Below are positions 42,481 through 52,045 of a stretch of 64,000 nt of DNA, piece by piece (position 1 is the first letter of the stretch; the number at the start of each line of letters is the position of its first letter). The DNA is taken from the NCBI RefSeq assembly GCF_024385465.1, contig NZ_JANFLS010000001.1, positions 558,001 to 622,000 on the forward strand, written 5' to 3'. Under the pieces are notes generated by a model. It had not been told where the DNA came from and searched no databases. It worked only from the letters and a program-made list of their open reading frames with translations. The stretch is from Arthrobacter sp. zg-Y844 (lineage in GTDB: Bacteria > Actinomycetota > Actinomycetes > Actinomycetales > Micrococcaceae). A program made the position numbers and the translations under genes.

Positions 42481-44234
42481 TTATCAGCCCTGCCCTGATC
42501 CGAACCGGGCCCGTCGCCCTCGGCCTGGTCGTATCCCGCGCCCAGGCCCTCGCCGGCACCCTCATCGGGTGCCCCGCGGTTGTTATTGGCCGGAAACAGC
42601 CCCTGCGGAGAGCCCCGTCCATCCCAGTTGAGCAGGTTCACCCGCCCGCCCAGGTTGCCGTTGCCCGTCGGGTCCTCCCCGCGCTGCCGGGCCTGCAGGG
42701 CCTCGAAGTTCTCCACCGCCACGGGCATCGGCCGCCCGGAAGCCTCACCGAAGACCCCTGTCTGCCCCATCCCGGGGCCGCCGTCCACATCCAGGGAACA
42801 GCCGATCTCCTCAAGGTTGTGCGCGTCCTCCGCGTGCGCGGCGGGAATCACGTACCGCTCCTCGTACTTTGCAATGGCCATCAGCCGGTACATCGCGACA
42901 ATCTGCGCGCCGGTCATGCCGACGTCGGCCGCGATCCGCTCGTCAGGCTCATCACCCAGGGTGATGTTCCGCATGTAGGCGCGCATGGCGGCGAGTTTCC
43001 GCAGCACTGCGGTGACCAGGTCCGTGTCCCCTGCTGTGAACAGTTCGGCGAGGTATTCCACCGGAATCCGCAGGGCCTCGATGGCGCCGAAGAGATTCTC
43101 CGCCGCTTCGCCGTCGTGCCCCTGCTCCTTCAGCACGTCCACGATCGGGGACAGCGGCGGCACGTACCAGACCATCGGCATCGTGCGGTATTCGGGGTGC
43201 AGCGGCAGCGCCACCCGCATTTCCTTGGCCAGGGCGTAGACCGGCGAGCGCCGGGCGGCGTCCAGCCAGTCCTCCGGGATGCCTTCGGCCCGGGCGCCGG
43301 CAATGACCTCCGGATCATTGGGGTCCATCATCAGGTCCAGCTGCGCCTCGTAGAGGTCCTGCTCGTTGGGCACGGACGCGGCTTCGGTGACCCGGTCGGC
43401 GTCGTACAGGAAGATCCCGATGTACCGCAGCCGGCCCACACACGTTTCGGCGCAGACCGTGGGGATGCCCACCTCGATGCGCGGATAGCAGAACGTGCAC
43501 TTCTCCGCCTTGCCGGAGCGGTGGTTGAAGTACATCTTCTTGTACGGGCAGCCGGTGATGCACTGCCGCCAGCCCCGGCAGCGGTCCTGGTCCACCAGCA
43601 CAATGCCGTCCTCTTCGCGCTTGTAGATTGCGCCCGACGGGCAGGAAGCCATGCAGGAGGGATTCAGGCAGTGCTCGCAGATCCTCGGCAGATAGAACAT
43701 GAAGGTGGAATCGAATTCCAGCTTCACCTTCTCCTCCGCGTCCCGGCGCATTTTCTCCAGCACCGGGTCCTGCCCGCCGGTGCGCTCGGACCCGCCCAGG
43801 TCATCGTCCCAGTTGGCCGACCAGGTGATTTTCATGTCCTTGCCGGTGATCAGGGACTTGGGCTTGGCCACGGGAAAGTCGTTGCCGGCCGGTGCGTTGA
43901 TCAGGTTTTCGTAGTCGTAGGTCCAGGGCTCGTAGTAGTCATTCAGCTCCGGCTGGACCGGGCTGGCAAAAATGCCAAAAAGTTTAGCCAGCCTCCCGCC
44001 GGCTTTGAGCTTCAGCCTGCCGCGGTTGTTCAGCTCCCAGCCGCCCTTCCACCGCTCCTGGTCTTCGTACCTGCGCGGATATCCCTGCCCGGGCCGGGTC
44101 TCCACGTTGTTGAACCACACGTACTCGGTGCCGGCACGATTGGTCCAGGCCTGTTTGCAGGTCACCGAACAGGTGTGGCAGCCAATGCACTTGTCCAGCG
44201 CCATCACCATTGCTGTCTGCGCCATGATCCGCAT
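42477..44234 (-). CDS. narH: Respiratory nitrate reductase beta subunit NarH
   Basis: A 585-residue iron-sulfur subunit carrying electrons from NarI to NarG. Four cysteine clusters are visible: CIGCHTCSVTC, CEHCLNPSCMASC, CRGWRQCITGC (Trp in place of one Cys, the 3Fe-4S centre) and CTFCYPRIEVGIPTVCAETC. Longer than the usual 480-520 residues because of a C-terminal Gly/Asn/Asp-rich tail of roughly 60-80 residues. The ATG shares one base with the narG stop (TGATG). Confidence 0.95.
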   Translation of the reverse strand: MRIMAQTAMVMALDKCIGCHTCSVTCKQAWTNRAGTEYVWFNNVETRPGQGYPRRYEDQERWKGGWELNNRGRLKLKAGGRLAKLFGIFASPVQPELNDYYEPWTYDYENLINAPAGNDFPVAKPKSLITGKDMKITWSANWDDDLGGSERTGGQDPVLEKMRRDAEEKVKLEFDSTFMFYLPRICEHCLNPSCMASCPSGAIYKREEDGIVLVDQDRCRGWRQCITGCPYKKMYFNHRSGKAEKCTFCYPRIEVGIPTVCAETCVGRLRYIGIFLYDADRVTEAASVPNEQDLYEAQLDLMMDPNDPEVIAGARAEGIPEDWLDAARRSPVYALAKEMRVALPLHPEYRTMPMVWYVPPLSPIVDVLKEQGHDGEAAENLFGAIEALRIPVEYLAELFTAGDTDLVTAVLRKLAAMRAYMRNITLGDEPDERIAADVGMTGAQIVAMYRLMAIAKYEERYVIPAAHAEDAHNLEEIGCSLDVDGGPGMGQTGVFGEASGRPMPVAVENFEALQARQRGEDPTGNGNLGGRVNLLNWDGRGSPQGLFPANNNRGAPDEGAGEGLGAGYDQAEGDGPGSDQGRADK

Positions 44235-47200
44235 CAGTACTGCACCTCCTGGGAACGTTTACGCACCACGGAGACAATGTCCCGCTGGTTGCCGGTGGGG
44301 CCGAGATAGTTGAAGGCCCAGGACAGCTGGGCATACCCGCCGATCATGTGGGTGGGTTTGACCAGGATCCGGGTCACGGAGTTGTGGATGCCGCCGCGCC
44401 GGCCGGTGGCTTCGGACTTGGGCACGTCAATGATGCGTTCCTGCGCGTGGTAGACGTAAATCACTCCGGCCGGCATCCGGCTGCTGACAATCGCCCGGCC
44501 CACCAGCACCCCGGAGTTGGACACGCATTCCACCCACTCGTTGTCCGATACCTCGATCAGGGCGGCGTCCTGCGGGCTCATCCATACCGAGGTTCCGCCG
44601 CGGGACAGCGAGAGCATCAGCAGGTTGTCCTGGTATTCGGAGTGGATGGACCACTTGTTGTGCGGGGTCAGGTAGCGCACTGCCACGGAGAGCTCCCCGC
44701 GGGTGCCCAGCTGCGGTTCCCCGAACAGGCGGTGCATGTCCAGCGGAGGCCGGTAGATCGGCAGGGCCTCGCCCATGTCCAGGATCCAGTCATGGTCGAG
44801 GAAGAAATGCATCCGCCCGGTCAGGGTGTGGAAGGGCTTGAGCCGTTCGATGTTGATCGTGAACGGTGCGTAGCGCCGGCCCCCGGTCTCGGAACCGGAC
44901 CACTCCGGGGAGGTCAGCACCGGCGTCGGCCGGTCCTGGGTGTCTCGGAATGTGATCTGCCGGTCCTCGGCCCCCTCGGCCAGATCCACGAGCGGCGTTC
45001 CGGTCCGTTTCTCCAGGGTCCGGAACCCCTGCACGGCCAGTTCCCCGTTGGTGGTACCGGAGAGCAGCAGGATCGCCTCGGCCATGCGGGCGTCGGTGTC
45101 CACGGCCGGGCGGCCCGCCGCCGCGCCCCGGTCAAAGACGCCGTGCTTGCGGGCCAGCTGTTCCAAGGGCCGCGTCACGTCGTACTTGACGTATTTGGTG
45201 GTGAATCCCAGTTTGTCCGCCAGCGGTCCGACGGCGGCGAACTTCTCGGCGATGGCCGTATAGTCCCGCTCCACCACGGCAAGGGAGGGCAGGTTCTTTC
45301 CCGGAACCGCGGGGATGTCGGTGCCCTTCCAGTCCGGGGCGTGCCCTCCGGGCTGCGCGATCTCTCCGGGCGTGTCATGGGTCAGTGCCGTGGCCACCAT
45401 GTCCTTCCGCACGCCGAGGTGCGTGGCGGCCTGCCGGGAGAACTCCTCCGAGAGCAGGCGGAACAGGTCGTAATCCGTCTTCGCTTCCCACGGCGGCGGG
45501 ATGGCGGGCGTGAACGCGTGCACGTAGGGGTGCATGTCCGTGGAGGAAAGGTCGTATTTCTCGTACCAGGTGGCAGCGGGAAACACGACGTCGGACAGCA
45601 GCGTGGAGCTCGTCATCCGGAAGTCGGCGGAAACCAGCAGATCGAGCTTGCCCTGCGGCGCGTCTTCGCGCCAGACGACGTCGCGCGGCCGGGACTCGCT
45701 GTGATCCGCGCCCATCACGTTGTTCAGCGTGCCGAGCAGGTGTTTCTGGAAATACTCCTCCCCCTTGGCGGAGGAGCCCAGCAGGTTCGACCGCCACAGG
45801 ATCAGCGTCCTCGGCCAGTTTTCCGGAGCGTCCACGTCCTCCACGGCAAACCGCAGCCGCCCGTCCTTGAGTTGCTGCGCCACCCACCCCGGCTCGTCGG
45901 GCGCCTCGCCCCGGGCCACCCCTGCAGCCGCCTCGTCGGCAACATCGAGGGAGTTCTTCGCATCGAACTGGGGGAAGAAAGGCATCCAGCCCATCCGGGT
46001 GGACTTCGCGATGACGTCGGCGGTGTGCAGACCGCGCAGGTGTCCGCTGGCCAGGGGTGACTGCATCGAGTCGGAGGAATAGCCGTCGGAACGGAACTGG
46101 TCGGTATGCATGTACCAGAACGCGGTGCCGATCATAAAGCGCGGCGGCCGGTTCCAGTCCCCGGCCGAAGCCATGGCCGCCCAGCCGGTGATGGGCCGGC
46201 ACTTTTCCTGGCCCACGTAGTGCGCCCAGCCGCCGCCGTTGCGGCCCTGGCAGCCGCAGAGCATCAGCAGAGCCAGGATGGCCCGGTAGGTCACGTCCCC
46301 GTGGTACCACTGGCAGATGCCGGCGCCGAGGATGATCATGGACCGGCCGTTCGACTTCTCCGCGTTGGCCGCGAAGTCCCGGGCCGTGCGGATCACGGCT
46401 TCGGGGGCCACGTTGGTGACCTCCTGCTGCCACGCCGGAGTGTAAGGGGTTGCGGCGTCGTCGTAGCCCGCCGCCCAGTCCCCCGGCAGGCCGTTCCGCC
46501 CGAGTCCGTACTGGGCAAGCATCAGATCGAACACGGTGGTGACGGTTTTTCCCGCCACGGTGGTCACCGGCACGCCGCGGCGCAGGACGGACCCCGTGCC
46601 GCCGGGATCCGTAAAGGCGGGCAGGTCCACCCGGCTGGTCCCCTGCCGGACGCTCGCGGCATCCGCGATGGACAGTGCCGGCACCACGCCCTGCAGGTCG
46701 AGGTTCCACTTGCCGGCGTCGGCCTCGTTGTACCGGAAGCCCACCGATCCGTTGGGCACTACCGGTGTGCCGGCCTCTCGGTCCAGCAGGACCGTCTTGA
46801 ACGCGGAGTCGGAGGCCTTGGCTTCGCGGCGTCCCAGGTCCGCGGCGGTGAGGAACTTTCCGGGGACCACGGTGCCGTCGTCCCGCTCCTCGAGCGTGAC
46901 GAGGAACGGCAGGTCGGTGTACTGCAGCACGTAGCCTTCGAAGAACGGCACGCGCCGGTCCACGAAGTTTTCCTTGAGGATCACGTGTCCCATGGCCATG
47001 GCGAGCGCACCGTCGGAGCCGGCGGCGGCCGGCAGCCATTCGTCCGCGAACTTCGTGTTGTCTGCATAGTCGGGGCTGACGGAGACCACCTTGGTCCCGC
47101 GGTAGCGCCCTTCCACCATCCAGTGCGCATCCGGGGTGCGGGTCACCGGGATGTTGGAGCCCCACATCATCAGGTAGGTGGCATCCCACCAGTCCCCGGA

Positions 47201-47953
47201 TTCGGGGACGTCTGTCTGGTCGCCGAAGACCTGCGGGCTGGCCACGGGAAGGTCCGCGTACCAGTCGTAGAAGCTGTTCATCACCCCGCCGATGAGGTTG
47301 ATGAACCGCGCTCCGGCCGCGTGCGACACCATGGACATGGCCGGAATCGGCGAGAAGCCTGTGCAGCGGTCCGGTCCGTAGTTCCGAATCGTCGAAATGT
47401 GCGCTGCGGCCGTCATCTCCAGTGCTTCGGCCCAGCTGGAGCGCACCAGCCCGCCCTTGCCGCGGGCCTGCTGGTAGGTCCGGCGGCGCTGCGGATCATT
47501 CACGATCTCTTCCCAGGCCAGCACCGGGTCCCCCGTGCGCTGTCTGGCCTCCCGGTACATTTCCAGCAGCACCCCGCGGATGTAGGGGAACCGGACCCTG
47601 GTGGGGGAATAGGTGTACCAGGAAAAGGCCGCACCGCGGGGGCAGCCGCGGGGCTCGTACTCCGGCCGGTCCGGCCCCACCGAAGGATAGTCGGTTTCCT
47701 GCGCCTCCCAGGTGATGATCCCGTCCTTGACGTACACCTTCCACGAACAGGAGCCCGTGCAGTTCACGCCGTGGGTGGAGCGCACCACCTTGTCGTGGCT
47801 CCACCGGTTCCGGTAGAAGGCGTCCCCCTCACGGCCGCCTTCCCGGAACACGGCCCGTCCGTCACCCGTTTCATCCCACCGGGTGAAGAACCTGCCGAGA
47901 GAGAGCATTGCATCGGATGCGGGGCCATCGATCCCCGAAACGGAGCCAGCCAT
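44234..47953 (-). CDS. narG: Respiratory nitrate reductase alpha subunit NarG
   Basis: The 1239-residue molybdenum catalytic subunit that reduces nitrate to nitrite on the inner face of the membrane. The FS0 cluster ligands appear in THGVNCTGSCSWKVYVKDG and later PRGCPRGAAF, with the first ligand a His, as in NarG. No Tat signal is present. It is the first gene of narGHJIK. Full length for the family. Confidence 0.96.
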   Translation of the reverse strand: MAGSVSGIDGPASDAMLSLGRFFTRWDETGDGRAVFREGGREGDAFYRNRWSHDKVVRSTHGVNCTGSCSWKVYVKDGIITWEAQETDYPSVGPDRPEYEPRGCPRGAAFSWYTYSPTRVRFPYIRGVLLEMYREARQRTGDPVLAWEEIVNDPQRRRTYQQARGKGGLVRSSWAEALEMTAAAHISTIRNYGPDRCTGFSPIPAMSMVSHAAGARFINLIGGVMNSFYDWYADLPVASPQVFGDQTDVPESGDWWDATYLMMWGSNIPVTRTPDAHWMVEGRYRGTKVVSVSPDYADNTKFADEWLPAAAGSDGALAMAMGHVILKENFVDRRVPFFEGYVLQYTDLPFLVTLEERDDGTVVPGKFLTAADLGRREAKASDSAFKTVLLDREAGTPVVPNGSVGFRYNEADAGKWNLDLQGVVPALSIADAASVRQGTSRVDLPAFTDPGGTGSVLRRGVPVTTVAGKTVTTVFDLMLAQYGLGRNGLPGDWAAGYDDAATPYTPAWQQEVTNVAPEAVIRTARDFAANAEKSNGRSMIILGAGICQWYHGDVTYRAILALLMLCGCQGRNGGGWAHYVGQEKCRPITGWAAMASAGDWNRPPRFMIGTAFWYMHTDQFRSDGYSSDSMQSPLASGHLRGLHTADVIAKSTRMGWMPFFPQFDAKNSLDVADEAAAGVARGEAPDEPGWVAQQLKDGRLRFAVEDVDAPENWPRTLILWRSNLLGSSAKGEEYFQKHLLGTLNNVMGADHSESRPRDVVWREDAPQGKLDLLVSADFRMTSSTLLSDVVFPAATWYEKYDLSSTDMHPYVHAFTPAIPPPWEAKTDYDLFRLLSEEFSRQAATHLGVRKDMVATALTHDTPGEIAQPGGHAPDWKGTDIPAVPGKNLPSLAVVERDYTAIAEKFAAVGPLADKLGFTTKYVKYDVTRPLEQLARKHGVFDRGAAAGRPAVDTDARMAEAILLLSGTTNGELAVQGFRTLEKRTGTPLVDLAEGAEDRQITFRDTQDRPTPVLTSPEWSGSETGGRRYAPFTINIERLKPFHTLTGRMHFFLDHDWILDMGEALPIYRPPLDMHRLFGEPQLGTRGELSVAVRYLTPHNKWSIHSEYQDNLLMLSLSRGGTSVWMSPQDAALIEVSDNEWVECVSNSGVLVGRAIVSSRMPAGVIYVYHAQERIIDVPKSEATGRRGGIHNSVTRILVKPTHMIGGYAQLSWAFNYLGPTGNQRDIVSVVRKRSQEVQY

Positions 47954-48015
47954 ACCTACAAGCTTGGGGCAGGGCGCACGGACCCGACAGGGGTAAGCGG
48001 AGAACTGGCCCCGGA

Positions 48016-48078
48016 GCCGGGCACACCGGTGCCCGGGCGGATGCTTCGCCGGACGGGAGCCCGCCGTCCGGCGGTTTT
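48016..48078 (+). other. Two hairpins between divergent narG and menB
   Basis: CCGGGCAC pairs with GTGCCCGG (about 48017-48036). CGCCGGACGG (48047-48056) pairs with CCGTCCGGCG (48064-48073) and is followed by GTTTT on the plus strand, giving a terminator-like element directly before the menB -10. Confidence 0.55.
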
Positions 48079-48090
48079 GCCCACTGGCGA

Positions 48091-48096
48091 TAAACT
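48091..48096 (+). promoter_or_regulatory. -10 element for leaderless menB
   Basis: TAAACT lies 6 nt before the menB GTG. No ribosome binding site intervenes. Confidence 0.55.
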
Positions 48097-48102
48097 CGGT
48101 TT

Positions 48103-49056
48103 GTGAGCACAGAACTTCCAGTACAGGTGTCCGATATCTTCGACCCGCAGCAGTGGCGTCTTGTTTCCGGGTTCGAGGACCTGCAGGACATGACGTACCA
48201 CCGCCAGGTGGAGCGCGACGCCGACGGCGCAGTCGTGCGTGACCTGCCGACCGTGCGTATCGCGTTCAACCGGCCGGAGGTCCGCAATGCCTTCCGCCCG
48301 GGCACCGTGGACGAGCTGTACCGGGCCATGGACCACGCCCGGATGACGCCCGACGTCGCCACCGTCCTGCTCACCGGCAACGGCCCCTCCCCCAAGGACG
48401 GCGGCCACTCCTTCTGTTCCGGCGGGGACCAGCGGATCCGCGGCCGAGACGGGTACCGGTACGCCGAGGGAGAGACGAAGGAAACCATCGACCCGGCGCG
48501 CGCCGGCCGGCTGCACATCCTGGAAGTGCAGCGCCTGATGCGCACCATGCCCAAGGTGGTCATCAGTGTCGTGAACGGCTGGGCAGCCGGCGGCGGCCAC
48601 AGCCTGCACGTGGTCTCGGACCTGACCATCGCCTCGCGCCAGCACGGCAAGTTCAAGCAGACCGACGCGACCGTGGGCAGCTTCGACGCCGGTTACGGCT
48701 CGGCGCTCCTGGCCCGGCAGATCGGCCAGAAAAAGGCCCGCGAGATCTTCTTCCTCGCCCGGGAGTACTCCGCCGAGGAGATGGTGGCCATGGGCGCCGT
48801 CAACGAAGCCGTGGACCACGCGGACCTGGAAAAGGTCGCACTGGAATACGCCGCAGACATTGCCCGGCAGTCGCCGCAGGCCATCCGGATGCTCAAGTTC
48901 GCCTTCAACCTGGCCGACGACGGCCTGGCCGGGCAGCAGGTCTTTGCCGGCGAGGCGACGCGGCTGGCCTACATGACGGACGAGGCGGTGGAGGGCAAGG
49001 AAGCGTTCCTTGCCAAACGCGACCCGGACTGGTCCTCGTTCCCCTACTACTTCTAG
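48103..49056 (+). CDS. menB: 1,4-dihydroxy-2-naphthoyl-CoA synthase MenB
   Basis: A 317-residue crotonase-fold enzyme that closes the naphthoquinone ring of menaquinone from o-succinylbenzoyl-CoA. Hallmarks are SFCSGGDQRIRGRDGYRY, GWAAGGGHSLHVVSDLTIAS, and the C-terminal WSSFPYYF. The GTG start follows a -10 hexamer by 6 nt (leaderless). It is followed by menE after 7 bp and then menA, and is divergent from narG, which depends on menaquinol. Confidence 0.95.
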   Translation: MSTELPVQVSDIFDPQQWRLVSGFEDLQDMTYHRQVERDADGAVVRDLPTVRIAFNRPEVRNAFRPGTVDELYRAMDHARMTPDVATVLLTGNGPSPKDGGHSFCSGGDQRIRGRDGYRYAEGETKETIDPARAGRLHILEVQRLMRTMPKVVISVVNGWAAGGGHSLHVVSDLTIASRQHGKFKQTDATVGSFDAGYGSALLARQIGQKKAREIFFLAREYSAEEMVAMGAVNEAVDHADLEKVALEYAADIARQSPQAIRMLKFAFNLADDGLAGQQVFAGEATRLAYMTDEAVEGKEAFLAKRDPDWSSFPYYF

Positions 49057-49063
49057 GACCTCC

Positions 49064-50200
49064 TTGGAACTGCTCCCAGTCCTGATTACCCCCGGCTTCG
49101 ACGCCGGCATGCTCCTCTCCCCGCTTGCCGATGCCCTGGCCGGTGAAGGCCCCGCGGTGGCGCCGCACACCGACCCGGACCAGACGTTCGAGGGTGAACT
49201 GCCCAATGACGACATTGCCCTGGTGGTGAGCACCTCCGGCTCCACCGGCACCCCGAAGCAGACCATGCTCAGCACGGACGCGCTGGCTGCGTCCTCGATG
49301 GCCACCGCCATGGCCCTGAAGGCGGACGGGCAGTGGCTGGCGGCCCTGCCGGTCAATTACATTGCCGGCATCCAGGTCCTGGTCCGCTCCCTGTACGCCG
49401 GGACGCAGCCGGTCTTCATGGACCTGTCCGTGCCGTTCAGCGCCGAGGTGTTCACCCGCGCCGCCGAGGACATGACGGACCGCAACCGCTTCACCTCGCT
49501 GGTGCCCACCCAGCTCCACCGCCTGCTGCAGGATCCGGCGCCGGAAACCCTGCGCGTGCTGCGCCGGTTCAACGCCATCCTGCTCGGCGGCGCTCCGGCC
49601 GGCGCTCCCCTGCTGGAAAAGGCCCGCGGCTACGGGCTGAACATTGTGACCACGTACGGGATGAGCGAAACCTGCGGCGGGTGCGTTTACGACGGCGTTC
49701 CGCTGCCCGGCGTCGACGTCATCCGGTGGGAGGGCCGCCTCTGGATTGCCGGTGACGTCCTTTCGGACGGGTACATGGGCCGTCCGGACCTGACCGAGGA
49801 CCGTTTCCGGTTCAACTCCGGACGCCGCTGGTTCCGCACGGATGACACCGGCACAGTGGACGACGCCGGCAGGGTCACCGTCTCCGGCAGGCTGGACGAC
49901 GTCATTGTCAGCGGCGGGATCAAGGTCTCCGCGCAGGCCGTGGCCGAGGCAGTGGAGACGGTTGCCGGCGTCGACCAGGCCTTTGTGCTGGGCCTGGACG
50001 ACGCCGAATGGGGCTCCCGGGTGGGCGCCGCCGTCGTGGGCAGCGTGGACCCCGAACTGATCCGAGATGCCGTCCGCTCCCGGCTGGGCGCCGCTGCCGT
50101 CCCGAAGGTGGTCCTGCTGCTTGAATCCCTGCCCCTGCTGCCCAACGGCAAGGCGGACCGCATGACGCTGCTGCGGCTGCTGGCCGCCGCGCGGCACTGA
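49064..50200 (+). CDS. menE: o-succinylbenzoate-CoA ligase MenE
   Basis: A 378-residue short AMP-forming ligase that makes the substrate for MenB. The P-loop is LVVSTSGSTGTPKQTMLS; further motifs are ITTYGMSETCGG-like NIVTTYGMSETCGGCVYDG and GRLDDVIVSGGIKVSAQ, with the lid lysine near LPNGKADR. The start is probably TTG at 49064, right after menB; ATG at 49109 would shorten it. Confidence 0.92.
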   Translation: MELLPVLITPGFDAGMLLSPLADALAGEGPAVAPHTDPDQTFEGELPNDDIALVVSTSGSTGTPKQTMLSTDALAASSMATAMALKADGQWLAALPVNYIAGIQVLVRSLYAGTQPVFMDLSVPFSAEVFTRAAEDMTDRNRFTSLVPTQLHRLLQDPAPETLRVLRRFNAILLGGAPAGAPLLEKARGYGLNIVTTYGMSETCGGCVYDGVPLPGVDVIRWEGRLWIAGDVLSDGYMGRPDLTEDRFRFNSGRRWFRTDDTGTVDDAGRVTVSGRLDDVIVSGGIKVSAQAVAEAVETVAGVDQAFVLGLDDAEWGSRVGAAVVGSVDPELIRDAVRSRLGAAAVPKVVLLLESLPLLPNGKADRMTLLRLLAAARH

Positions 50201-50248
50201 CCCGTCTTTTACGCACCTGTCTCAACTCAAGAACTAAGGAACAACACC

Positions 50249-51133
50249 GTGGCTACAGCCGCCCAATGGTTAGAAGGCGCCCGTCCCAGGACGCTGCCGA
50301 TGGCAATCGCGCCGGTCATTATCGGATCCGCCGCCGCGTACGACCTCGGGGGTTTCTCTCCCGTCCGTGCCGTCCTGGCCGCCCTGATTGCCGTACTGCT
50401 GCAGGTGGGCGTGAACTACGCGAACGATTATTCGGACGGCATCCGCGGCACGGATGACAACCGGGTGGGGCCGCTGCGGCTGACCGGTTCCCGGCTGGCG
50501 TCCCCGAAGCAGGTCAAGTACGCGGCGTTCGGTTGCTTCGCCGCCGCCATGCTGGCGGGAGTGGCCCTCGTGGTCCTGGCCGGCACGCCGTACCTGATCC
50601 TCGTGGGCATCGGCTGCGTTGCCGCTGCCTGGGGCTACACGGGCGGGAAGAACCCCTACGGCTACCGGGGGCTGGGCGACATCTTCGTCTTTGTGTTCTT
50701 CGGACTGGTGGCCACGCTGGGCACCACCTACACGCAGGCGCTGGAAATCAACACAGCCTCGGTGCTGGGCGCCATCGGCACCGGCCTGATCGCCATGGCC
50801 CTGCTGATGGCCAACAACGTCCGGGACATCCCCACGGACCGGGTGGCCGGCAAGCGGACCCTCGCCGTGCGGCTGGGCGACGGCGCGGCACGGATCAGCT
50901 ACGTGATGATGCTGGCCCTGGCGCTGCTGCTGCCGCTCTTCATCGCGGGCAGCTACCCGTGGATCCTGCTGGTGCTGCTGCTCATTCCGGCGTGCATCCT
51001 GCCCTGCGGGCTGATGCTCACGGGTAAAAAGGGTTCCAGCCTGATCCCGGTCCTGAAGCACACCGGCCTGATCAACCTCGGCTTCAGCGTGCTCTACGGC
51101 GCCGGACTCGTCCTTACGCGGCTGCTGGCCTAG
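50249..51133 (+). CDS. menA: 1,4-dihydroxy-2-naphthoate polyprenyltransferase MenA
   Basis: A 294-residue UbiA-family membrane prenyltransferase with about eight TM helices, attaching the isoprenoid tail in menaquinone synthesis. The Asp-rich motif 1 is NYANDYSDGIRGTDDNR and motif 2 is NVRDIPTDRVAGKRTLAVRLG. GTG start with AAGGAACAAC upstream. Confidence 0.95.
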   Translation: MATAAQWLEGARPRTLPMAIAPVIIGSAAAYDLGGFSPVRAVLAALIAVLLQVGVNYANDYSDGIRGTDDNRVGPLRLTGSRLASPKQVKYAAFGCFAAAMLAGVALVVLAGTPYLILVGIGCVAAAWGYTGGKNPYGYRGLGDIFVFVFFGLVATLGTTYTQALEINTASVLGAIGTGLIAMALLMANNVRDIPTDRVAGKRTLAVRLGDGAARISYVMMLALALLLPLFIAGSYPWILLVLLLIPACILPCGLMLTGKKGSSLIPVLKHTGLINLGFSVLYGAGLVLTRLLA

Positions 51134-51156
51134 GCTTACCGCGTCGCCGCGGCAGG

Positions 51157-51462
51157 CTAGGCGTCGCGGCGGCGGTCGTTGTCGATCTGCACGTCCGGGT
51201 TCTCGGCCACCAAGGTGTCCTCCGCCGCGGAATCATCCAGTTCGCCGCGGTTGCGCTTGGGTGCACGTTCCTCGGTGAAGCGCCGCTGTACCGTCCGGGC
51301 CGCTTCGTCCCGCATATCGCGGGCAAACAGGTAGGTCACGCACCAGGCCAGGACGGCGGCGGCAAGCGCCGAGAGCAGGAGGCCGAGTTGCAGCACCATG
51401 CAGATCACGAAGAAGACGGCCACCAAACCCAGGCGGAGAGCAGTAAATTTCCAGAAAGCCAC
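51157..51462 (-). CDS. DUF4229 membrane protein
   Basis: A 101-residue protein with two TM helices at the N-terminus (LRLGLVAVFFVICMVLQLGL and LLSALAAAVLAWCVTYLFA) and a charged cytoplasmic tail (RDMRDEAARTVQRRFTEERA). The layout matches DUF4229, an actinobacterial family of unknown function usually near men genes. GTG start with TAGAAT 6 nt upstream. Confidence 0.8.
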   Translation of the reverse strand: MAFWKFTALRLGLVAVFFVICMVLQLGLLLSALAAAVLAWCVTYLFARDMRDEAARTVQRRFTEERAPKRNRGELDDSAAEDTLVAENPDVQIDNDRRRDA

Positions 51463-51468
51463 GCCTTC

Positions 51469-51474
51469 ATTCTA
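51469..51474 (-). promoter_or_regulatory. -10 element for leaderless DUF4229 gene
   Basis: TAGAAT 6 nt before the GTG at 51462. Confidence 0.5.
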
Positions 51475-51534
51475 GGCGCTCGGCGTCCCCGGTGTTCCTT
51501 CCGTCCATCCGACGCCACGGACCGTGCCCTCCAC

Positions 51535-51540
51535 TACAAT
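51535..51540 (+). promoter_or_regulatory. -10 element for leaderless PLDc_N gene
   Basis: TACAAT 6 nt before the ATG at 51547. Together with the DUF4229 element this gives two back-to-back leaderless promoters about 60 bp apart. Confidence 0.55.
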
Positions 51541-51546
51541 GTCCGT

Positions 51547-51918
51547 ATGCCCCGTCTTGTCTTGTTCGGCGTCATCATCGTCGCTGCCGTGATCATTTAC
51601 GCCGTTATCGACTGCCTCATGTCCCGGGCAAACGAGGTGCGCAGCATCTCCAAGGTGTCCTGGATGTTCACCATCGTCCTCATTCCGGTCCTGGGCGCAG
51701 TGCTTTGGTTCCTGTTCGGCCGGCCCTCCGCCGGGCCCGGCCCGCGCGAGCCGCGGCGCCCCTCGGCGCCCGACGACGATCCGGAGTTCCTGCGCAATCT
51801 CGAGGTCCGGCGCCGCCAGGCACAGAAGGAAGCCGAGCTGCGGGCCCGGGAGGCCGCGCTGCGGGCCAAGGAAGAAGGCAGGGACAAACAGAACGACGAC
51901 GGCAAGCCCGGCGCCTGA
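51547..51918 (+). CDS. PLDc_N-domain small membrane protein
   Basis: A 123-residue protein with two N-terminal TM helices (VLFGVIIVAAVIIYAVIDC; VSWMFTIVLIPVLGAVLWFL) around the PLDc_N signature (EVRSISKVSW, then GAVLWFLFGRP), followed by a charged Ala/Arg/Glu helix (EVRRRQAQKEAELRAREAALR) likely to form a coiled coil. Function unknown. Common in actinobacteria near men genes. Confidence 0.82.
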   Translation: MPRLVLFGVIIVAAVIIYAVIDCLMSRANEVRSISKVSWMFTIVLIPVLGAVLWFLFGRPSAGPGPREPRRPSAPDDDPEFLRNLEVRRRQAQKEAELRAREAALRAKEEGRDKQNDDGKPGA

Positions 51919-51956
51919 GGCCCCTGCAGCAACTTCGCAGCCATAGCTGCATATAA

Positions 51957-51991
51957 AAAGACCCGTTCCGGATGTCCCGGAACGGGTCTTT
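51957..51991. terminator. Bidirectional intrinsic terminator
   Basis: A 15-bp perfect stem (AAAGACCCGTTCCGG and its complement) with a 4-nt loop and A/T runs on both sides, between the convergent PLDc_N and ccsB genes. Confidence 0.9.
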
Positions 51992-52045
51992 CCATGTCTG
52001 CGGGGCCGGGCAGCCAAGCCCTTGTGGGGCTGGACCCCGGTTGAG

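Noticed and set aside
44348-48106. Long plus-strand open frames across narG
   Set aside because: They mirror the codon pattern of narG and contain no recognisable domain.
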